Origin: Halieaceae bacterium
GTDB taxonomy: Bacteria; Pseudomonadota; Gammaproteobacteria; Pseudomonadales; Halieaceae
Length of the DNA: 19,778 bases
Direction: 5' to 3'
Assembly (NCBI GenBank): GCA_002683395.1
Contig: NYTG01000022.1
Coordinates: forward strand, 35,593 to 55,370
The translations under genes and the position numbers were made by a program. Below the pieces are notes generated by a model that saw nothing but the letters and a program-made list of their open reading frames with translations, was not told the origin of the DNA and did no database searches. Shown here piece by piece: positions 14,407 to 19,778 of this stretch (positions are counted from its first letter, which is position 1; each line of letters opens with the position of its first letter).

Positions 14407-14667
14407 ATGAGACCCACCACAGCTAATCCTGTTGAGCGGTTGCAGCTAAAAATCGCACAAGACGCCGCTCAGCAAGCCCGCGGCCGCTACTTCGCCGTGA
14501 GAATCCTGCCCGTCTTGCTGCTATGGGCACTGCTGATGGCCGCGGCAACAGTGGTCGCGGGGGGTCTGATTTCGCTTGGCGTTGCCTTCACCACTTACTT
14601 TGGCGGGGCTGCCGTGTTGGTCATCTGGCTGGAATATCGCGCCCGTCGGCATGTGGCTGAGAGATAA
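14407..14667 (+). CDS. Small two-helix membrane protein, second gene of the C39 cluster
   Basis: This 86-residue protein has a polar, helical N-terminus (about 1-27, RLQLKIAQDAAQQARGRYF) and two close membrane helices (about 30-51 and 54-74), ending in a basic tail (EYRARRHVAER). I recognise no family. ATG at 14407 is preferred because GGAGGTG lies seven bases upstream; an in-frame ATG at 14380 lacks a site. Gly pairs at 52-53 and 66-67 fall inside membrane segments and do not form a double-glycine leader. The stop overlaps by 17 bases the best start of the C39 peptidase gene, so the two are probably translated together. By position and topology it could anchor or hold the peptidase at the inner membrane. 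Confidence 0.7.
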   Translation: MRPTTANPVERLQLKIAQDAAQQARGRYFAVRILPVLLLWALLMAAATVVAGGLISLGVAFTTYFGGAAVLVIWLEYRARRHVAER

Positions 14668-15229
14668 ACGCCATGGCGTTCGGCGGGTAAGGGCGCTGGG
14701 CCAGTTGATAAGGCTCGCCGGCGCAGTCGCCGGTTTTTTAAGCGCAGCAACAATGGCGCTGGCGCAGCCGGTGAGACCTTTTGAACTGGCGATTGTCGCG
14801 CAGCATCACCATTATGATTGTGGCCCTGCCGCGCTGGCCACCTTGATTGCAGCGCAGACGGGTCGGCGCATCGGGCTTGAAGACGTCAAAAAACAGATCA
14901 CGCTGAGCGCCGAGGAGTCGCGTCGCGTGCGGGCGAAAGGTTACAGCCTGCTGCAGTTAGCGAGCATGGCTAAGGCAGTCAGTGCGGAGCCGAGTATTCG
15001 TGAGATCACGGAACGGGACCTATCCCAGCTGCCCTTACCGGTGTTGGTCTATCTGTCGCTCCCCACCGGCCCGCACTTTAGTCTCGTGACTGCCATGGCG
15101 GGTCGCCATATTGCGCTTGCCGACCCGTCACAGGGGCCTCTGATTTGGTCGCGACAGGCCTTTCTCGCCACGTGGGCTCCGCGCGGTAAAGGCTTCGTCT
15201 TGTCCCTTACAGCAGCTCCTGCCGTATAA
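14651..15229 (+). CDS. Exported stand-alone peptidase C39-like protein (predicted double-glycine peptidase)
   Basis: This is a papain-like C39 domain without an ABC transporter. From ATG 14651 it has 192 residues. After a basic start (RDKRHGVRRVR) comes a hydrophobic signal segment ending AATMALAQ/PV (about 39), then the catalytic core. Gln51 is the oxyanion residue and Cys57 the nucleophile in QHHHYDCGPAALATL. His142 lies in GPHFSLVTAM and Asp158 in ALADPSQG. All four catalytic positions and their spacing match C39 peptidases, which cut after GG leaders of bacteriocins when fused to exporters. Here the signal peptide predicts a periplasmic enzyme, so the classical cytosolic leader-cleavage role does not fit directly. 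The start is a judgement: an upstream ATG at 14576 lies inside the previous gene. The 3' end overlaps the convergent PreP gene by 23 bases. Confidence 0.83.
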   Translation: MWLRDKRHGVRRVRALGQLIRLAGAVAGFLSAATMALAQPVRPFELAIVAQHHHYDCGPAALATLIAAQTGRRIGLEDVKKQITLSAEESRRVRAKGYSLLQLASMAKAVSAEPSIREITERDLSQLPLPVLVYLSLPTGPHFSLVTAMAGRHIALADPSQGPLIWSRQAFLATWAPRGKGFVLSLTAAPAV

Positions 15230-18155
15230 GAGATAAACCCCGTTCGTTAACGAGTTCGGCGCCCGCAGCGTGCGTCACCACTGCGGTGCTAGCGAGATCG
15301 GGTCGCAAATAAGTCTCGGTTACCCGTCGAAGGTCGTCGAGGGTGGTGCCTACGATGCCCGTGCGCAGGATTTTACGATGCTCAGCTGTCCGCCCAAAAA
15401 GGCGCTCATGAAAATCCCGTTTGGCTTCACCCGCCGGTGAGCCAGGCTTGTCGAGGCTTGCCATCACACTGAGAATTGCCTCTTCCAGCGCTAGCGACTC
15501 GTGCTGGGTTTCCAGTAACCAGTTTACCGAGGCATCAAAATCCTCCAGCGTCTCAACCAGGCGCGGATCGCGATACGAGAAGAAGCGGAACGCGCCAATA
15601 TTGGGGTCATTGCTGGCGCCGCCACCATAAGCGCCCCCTTGTTCCCTGATACTGCGATGCAAAAAGCCGTTTCGCAGAAAGGCTGCCAGAACCGATAACA
15701 CCGGGGCATCGGGATGACCCGATGGCACGGTGGGATAGGCCTTGGCACAGAAGTTCACCTGCGTATTGGTGACCCATACCTCGTGTCGTGATTCGCGAAT
15801 CGCTGCAGGAGGCGAGCTCGCCGCCGGTTCATTGGCGAGTGCCGCAGCAGTTTCGTGGGCCGCTGCGCTGGCGGCCGCGATATTGGGTTCATCGGCAATG
15901 GTGCACAGTAGGGGTGCGCCCGCGGCCGCCAATTTTTCATGGATAGCACCCAGAGAGTGGGTCAGCGCCTCCAATTCGCCGTCCTGCTTCAGAACGTCAT
16001 CGAGGGCCCGTAGCCGACGGATGCCTTCCAGGCCACCCTGTTCATGGCCAAGCCGGGCCAGTGGGCTCATGCCTGCGCAGGCCGCACTCATGGCGAGGGC
16101 GTGGCCGCTGCCCGTGATGCCCTGATCGCGGCGCGCCCGCATTTGGCTTACCAGATCTCGGATGCGTCCGTGTTCGTCGAACCGCGCTGTCTGCAGGGTG
16201 TCTGACATCAGTGCGAGTTGGGGCTCGATCCTGTCGGCCAATGCTTTGGATGACATCATGAAGTAGCTGTCGCAGGTCTGCTCGCTGTTGCGATGGGCGC
16301 GGCTGCTGACCGATGCGCCGAGTGAGCCCACCGTCGCGGAGTGCCGTTCTTGGGTCTCCAGATAATCGAGATCGCCGACCCCGACCTCAGCCATCAAGGC
16401 GATGGTCAGCGGTAAATGCTGTTGCTCGGCACTGGTCAGCGCCGGCAGCGGGCTGGCCCATTGTTGATAGACGAGGCCATTAGTCCCCGTCGTGTAACGA
16501 TAGTGTGTTGCCTTGTCGCCCTCGATCATGGGCACTGCAGACGGAACTTCAGCCGGAATATCGGAGAGCGATACCCGGGGCAGGATGTTGGGGTCGTCTT
16601 TTTGCTCCTGGCGTTCGCGAAGCCGCTCGGCCAGATCGAGAATTTCGGCTTTGTGCTCGCCATCGAGACTCTCTTTCAGGGCTGCGAGACGATCGGCTTC
16701 GGCAGTCTCCCGCCGCGTTGCGAGCGCGGCGTCGGGAGCCACCACCAACCTGACGCGGTGGGGGTTATCCAGCAGGAGACGTCTAATCAGCCCGGGAATA
16801 TACCCGTCGTCCTTGACCCGCTCTCTGAGCGTGGCAATGACCGGTTCGAGGTCTAGGGCGGCGACGGCGTCGCCGTAGTGGGTTGCGGCGCCCAATGCCC
16901 GCAGCATGAGATTCAGCCCGTATGGCATACCATCTCCGCTGACTTCTCGCTGGTGCAGCTCAATCTGCCGGAGGATCGCCTCGACTTTGTCCGCAGCAAT
17001 CCCTTCCGCAGCCACACTCTCAATGCAGGCGAGTACCTCTGCCTCAAAGGCGTCGGCGTGCTCTGCTTCGCTGCCCTCAATGCCGCAACAAAAGACCATC
17101 TCGCGTATCGATTCTTCCAGTCCACATAAAGGGGAGGGGGCGGCACCTCGCTCGGTCGTCTCGAGGTAGTACATCAGCGGCGAGGCGCTATTTTCCATTA
17201 ACACAGAGGAGACAAGTTGGGCTTCTAGCATCGCTGTGAGGTCAGCGCTCTCGCCGAGCTTCCAGCCCATAACCAGATGCGTTTTGTTTTCTGATCCTTC
17301 TTCTGCATCCACCGCATAAGGATGGGTGGCGTGCCTTGGGACATCGAAGGGCGCTTCCAAGGCCACCTCAATCTTGCGTTCCAGCGCTTTGAAGCGATGC
17401 AGGACTGACGCCTCGAAGACCTGCTGATGCGCCTCGGCAGTCATATCGCCAAAGGTGAGAAAAATGGCATTGCTGGGGTGGTAGTGCTCGGCGTAGAAAT
17501 CCCGCAGCTCTTGGTAGGTCAGGTCCGGAATGTGCTCTGGATCGCCTCCGCTATTAAAGTGATACGTATTCGAGGGGAAAAGCTCATGGCAAAGCCGGTC
17601 CCAGAGAACGGAAGGCGTCGATGACATGGCTCCCTTCATCTCATTGAACACCACACCCTTAAATATCAGAGGCTGACTGCTGTCGTCGTTTTCGAACTCC
17701 ACCCGGTGACCTTCCTGTGCAAAATCGAGGGGGTCGAGCCGGGAAAAAAACACGGCATCAAGGTAGACGTCGAGGAGGTTGCCAAAATCTTTCCTGTTTT
17801 GGGTGGCGAAGGGATAAGCCGTCCAGTCCGAGCTGGTAAAGGCGTTCATGAAGGTATTCAGTGAGCGCCGTAGCATCATGAAAAAGGGGTCCCGCACGGG
17901 GTAGCGCTCGCTCCCGCACAGCGCGGTATGTTCGAGAATGTGTGCCACACCGGTGGAGTCCTCGGGGACCGTTCGCAGCGCCACCATGAACACGTTCTCT
18001 GCTGAGTCACTGCTGAGATGCAGGTGACACGCGCCAGTCCCGGGATGCTCGTATTCCTCAACGGTGAGATTCAGGCTGGGAATAGGCACCGCGCGCTTCA
18101 AAACGAAGGTGTTGGGGTATTGAGTGTTTGCGGGCGTGGCAGAAGCTTCAGTCAT
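15207..18155 (-). CDS. PreP-type M16C metallopeptidase (presequence/oligopeptide-degrading)
   Basis: This 982-residue zinc peptidase of family M16C resembles the presequence protease PreP, a closed chamber that degrades unfolded peptides. The inverted zinc motif HILEH (H72, E75, H76) lies in GVAHILEHTALCGSERYPVRDPFF-like sequence. The third zinc ligand is probably E172 in VFNEMKGAMSS. SLNTFMNAFTSSDWTAYPFA is the strongly kept segment after the zinc motif. The distal Arg/Tyr element is in REQGGAYGGGAS near the end. Length is close to the usual 970. Of the two possible starts, ATG at 18155 is chosen over an upstream TTG at 18200, as no sequence match is expected before it. No signal peptide is seen, so a cytosolic role in peptide clearance is likely. 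The cyclotransferase gene lies 49 bases upstream. Confidence 0.92.
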   Translation of the reverse strand: MTEASATPANTQYPNTFVLKRAVPIPSLNLTVEEYEHPGTGACHLHLSSDSAENVFMVALRTVPEDSTGVAHILEHTALCGSERYPVRDPFFMMLRRSLNTFMNAFTSSDWTAYPFATQNRKDFGNLLDVYLDAVFFSRLDPLDFAQEGHRVEFENDDSSQPLIFKGVVFNEMKGAMSSTPSVLWDRLCHELFPSNTYHFNSGGDPEHIPDLTYQELRDFYAEHYHPSNAIFLTFGDMTAEAHQQVFEASVLHRFKALERKIEVALEAPFDVPRHATHPYAVDAEEGSENKTHLVMGWKLGESADLTAMLEAQLVSSVLMENSASPLMYYLETTERGAAPSPLCGLEESIREMVFCCGIEGSEAEHADAFEAEVLACIESVAAEGIAADKVEAILRQIELHQREVSGDGMPYGLNLMLRALGAATHYGDAVAALDLEPVIATLRERVKDDGYIPGLIRRLLLDNPHRVRLVVAPDAALATRRETAEADRLAALKESLDGEHKAEILDLAERLRERQEQKDDPNILPRVSLSDIPAEVPSAVPMIEGDKATHYRYTTGTNGLVYQQWASPLPALTSAEQQHLPLTIALMAEVGVGDLDYLETQERHSATVGSLGASVSSRAHRNSEQTCDSYFMMSSKALADRIEPQLALMSDTLQTARFDEHGRIRDLVSQMRARRDQGITGSGHALAMSAACAGMSPLARLGHEQGGLEGIRRLRALDDVLKQDGELEALTHSLGAIHEKLAAAGAPLLCTIADEPNIAAASAAAHETAAALANEPAASSPPAAIRESRHEVWVTNTQVNFCAKAYPTVPSGHPDAPVLSVLAAFLRNGFLHRSIREQGGAYGGGASNDPNIGAFRFFSYRDPRLVETLEDFDASVNWLLETQHESLALEEAILSVMASLDKPGSPAGEAKRDFHERLFGRTAEHRKILRTGIVGTTLDDLRRVTETYLRPDLASTAVVTHAAGAELVNERGLSLIRQELL

Positions 18156-18204
18156 GTGAGATTCCAGTCCTACTGTATTCGGGATTGCACTGACCGGCAA
18201 AGGG

Positions 18205-18999
18205 TCATCGGGCGTTTTTTTCCAGTTTGATCTTGTAAAGCCAGGGCCAGCGTTTGCCGGTCACCCAAATGGCTCCGTCCTCGGGGTTCATGGCGATGCC
18301 ATTGAGTACGTCGGTATCGCGAAGCCGGTCTTCCTCTGGCAGTAAGCCAGCGAGGTTGATCATACCGACTACCCGACCATTGGTGGGATCAATTCTGGCG
18401 ATTTGGTCTGTTTGCCACACATTAGCCCAGATTTCACCGTCGACCCACTCGAGCTCATTGAGATTTCGCAGAGGCTCGCCTGCCAGGGTGATCGGCAGGG
18501 TCGCCAGTTCGCCGCCGCCGTCGAGATCTGCCGAGTAGAGTTGGTCAGATCCGTCACTCATCCACAACACTGAGCCACTGTGCGTAGCGCCCCACCCCTG
18601 TCCGGGTAGGTCACTGCGTCCGATCAGAGTCAGCTCGGGCAGAGCATAAACCAGCATCACTCTCTCCCTCCAGGAGAGGAGCATTAGACGGTTATTCACG
18701 ATGGTAAGCCCCTCGGCAAAAATGCGCGGGTCAACCGGTACTGATTGAATGAGGTCTAGGCTCGGGAAAGTATAGACCCTGATCATCGAGCGACCATACA
18801 GGCCCGAACTGACGTACAGCCTGCCGTCATGAATCTCTAGACCCTGAGTAAAATTCTCGCGATCGAAGCGGGTTTTGGAGATCACCCGGTAGCCGTAGTT
18901 CACGACTTCCTGTTCCGAAGTTGTCTCGGCCAGCGCGACGCTGTGCGGCAGTGTGGTGGCGATGACGACAGACAGAAGTTGCAGGCAGCGCACTATCAC
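18205..18999 (-). CDS. Glutaminyl-peptide cyclotransferase (glutamine cyclotransferase, beta-propeller type)
   Basis: This 264-residue exported protein resembles the plant-type (papaya) glutaminyl cyclase, which turns N-terminal Gln of peptides into pyroglutamate. A signal peptide (hydrophobic core of the first 20 residues, cleavage near VALA/ETTS) is followed by propeller blades. Visible motifs are FDRENFTQGLEIHDGRLYVS, EGLTIVNNRLMLLSWRE, RNLNELEWVDGEIWANVWQT, and LNGIAMNPEDGAIWVTGKRW near the end, typical of the family. The FTQGL, NELEW and NGIA segments carry its conserved acidic and aromatic residues. The start is GTG at 18999, overlapping by four bases the TGA of mnmC (GTGA), so translation is coupled. 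The enzyme should act in the periplasm on secreted proteins. The following PreP gene also acts on peptides, but in the cytosol. Confidence 0.88.
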   Translation of the reverse strand: MIVRCLQLLSVVIATTLPHSVALAETTSEQEVVNYGYRVISKTRFDRENFTQGLEIHDGRLYVSSGLYGRSMIRVYTFPSLDLIQSVPVDPRIFAEGLTIVNNRLMLLSWRERVMLVYALPELTLIGRSDLPGQGWGATHSGSVLWMSDGSDQLYSADLDGGGELATLPITLAGEPLRNLNELEWVDGEIWANVWQTDQIARIDPTNGRVVGMINLAGLLPEEDRLRDTDVLNGIAMNPEDGAIWVTGKRWPWLYKIKLEKNAR

Positions 19000-19778
19000 A
19001 GGGGCTCTCCGCGCTTTAACGCACGCTCGGCGAAGCGAGCGGGTGAAATGGCGCGTTGAAGATACCGCGGCACGGCAGGTGGTGTGCCCAGCATCTGATC
19101 GATCAGCACTTGTGCAGCGAGCGGCGCTGCTGACAAGCCTCGAGACCCGAGGCTGGTCAGCACCGCAAGTCCGGGTTGCAGCGGACAGGGTGCATCAATC
19201 ACCCGCTTGCGGTCGTGGCGCAGCCGCTCGTAGCAGGTATTAAAGGCATTCAGGTCGGGCGCCATTCCTGCAACGGGCAAGTAGTCATTGCTGTTGCAAC
19301 GGTGCGCGATTTGTCCACGCCAGCCGCCCTTGGGCGCGGTTAAGTGGAGATCGGGGAGCGCAGTGCACATCATCTCGACATTATGCGCGTGTTCTGACTG
19401 GCGCTCATCTGTGCCGATGTCGCCGGGACCGAAACTGGCGCCCATGCAGTGGATGCCGTCCCGTGCAGGGGGTAAATAACCCTGATCACAAACCGCGATG
19501 GGCAGCACATTCAACTGAGACGAGCTAGGCAGATGCGTCGTTTGCCCGCGAATGATATTGAGCGGCAGCCACTCCAGACCGGCTTGTTGCGTGACGTGTT
19601 GTGCGGTGGCGACAATCGCAGCGGGTGCTTCGGCCACGCAGCGGCCGTCTTGAGCCTGTGCCTGCCACAGTCCGTCCGGTGACGGTTGCAACAACAGGTT
19701 CCCGCACTGCTCCCTCAGAGAAATCAGCGGATGATCGAGCAGTGCCCGACAAACAGCCTGCGGGTTGAGCCAACCCCC
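18996..19778 (-). CDS. mnmC: MnmC C-terminal FAD-dependent oxidoreductase domain (5' end outside window)
   Basis: The 260 visible residues are the C-terminal part of the tRNA wobble-uridine modification enzyme MnmC. The FAD-dependent domain removes the carboxymethyl group of cmnm5(s2)U34, giving nm5(s2)U34 in certain tRNAs. A second, methyltransferase domain is usually N-terminal and would lie beyond the window, so whether it is bifunctional cannot be seen. Landmarks are GGWLNPQAVCRALLDH at the truncated start, IIRGQTTHLP, GIHCMGASFGPGD, GGWRGQIAHRCNSNDYLPVA and LTSLGSRGLSAAPLAAQVLI near the end, in the order and spacing of the DAO-type domain. The frame is open to the window edge. The stop overlaps the GTG of the cyclotransferase gene. 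Confidence 0.92.
   Translation of the reverse strand, partial: GGWLNPQAVCRALLDHPLISLREQCGNLLLQPSPDGLWQAQAQDGRCVAEAPAAIVATAQHVTQQAGLEWLPLNIIRGQTTHLPSSSQLNVLPIAVCDQGYLPPARDGIHCMGASFGPGDIGTDERQSEHAHNVEMMCTALPDLHLTAPKGGWRGQIAHRCNSNDYLPVAGMAPDLNAFNTCYERLRHDRKRVIDAPCPLQPGLAVLTSLGSRGLSAAPLAAQVLIDQMLGTPPAVPRYLQRAISPARFAERALKRGEPL

Noticed and set aside
14407..14667. The 86-residue protein as a double-glycine leader substrate of the C39 peptidase.
   Set aside because: Its Gly-Gly pairs lie inside membrane helices and lack the LSxxEL-type leader before GG.

Overview
The window reads as ordinary chromosomal DNA of a Gram-negative gammaproteobacterium. The evidence is a BtuB-type TonB-dependent receptor under a cobalamin riboswitch, a class I (AroFGH-type) DAHP synthase, MnmC, a PreP-type M16 peptidase, and signal peptides followed by beta-barrel proteins. 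The moderately GC-rich composition and the gene mix would suit a marine heterotroph of the Halieaceae (OM60/NOR5) type. That placement is an inference from gene content, with no marker gene to confirm it. No rRNA, tRNA, CRISPR array, insertion sequence or phage gene was seen.

Layout. Bases 1-1006 hold the tail of a probable HxlR-type regulator overlapping (ATGA) a class II aldolase/adducin protein. Bases 1003-4512, minus strand, are a B12 regulon operon: sigma70-like promoter, cobalamin riboswitch, a long nested hairpin, btuB-like receptor, cobO, and an unrecognised six-helix membrane protein. Bases 4535-7911, plus strand, hold a DUF501 protein, DAHP synthase and an MscS-type channel with a large N-terminal region. 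Bases 7987-9568, minus strand, hold a VOC protein and a DUF481 outer-membrane protein. Bases 9748-13083, plus strand, hold an SLC13/RCK_C permease, then a 31-codon ORF overlapping (GTGA) an AGCS amino-acid:cation symporter. Bases 13080-13901, minus strand, are a TauD/TfdA dioxygenase. Bases 14086-15229, plus strand, hold two small membrane proteins and an exported stand-alone C39 cysteine peptidase. Bases 15207-19778, minus strand, are a tight run of mnmC (5' end outside the window), a glutaminyl-peptide cyclotransferase and a PreP-type metallopeptidase.

How the parts work together. The riboswitch operon couples B12 uptake (receptor) to its activation (adenosyltransferase). Its third, unknown membrane protein is therefore a good candidate for a B12-related function. 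The C39 cluster lacks the ABC exporter that normally carries such a domain, and it is the clearest candidate for an undescribed small system here. The cyclotransferase and PreP genes both act on peptides, but the link between them rests only on adjacency. Genes are packed tightly: three convergent pairs overlap at or past their stop codons, and two same-strand pairs overlap by 4 bases.
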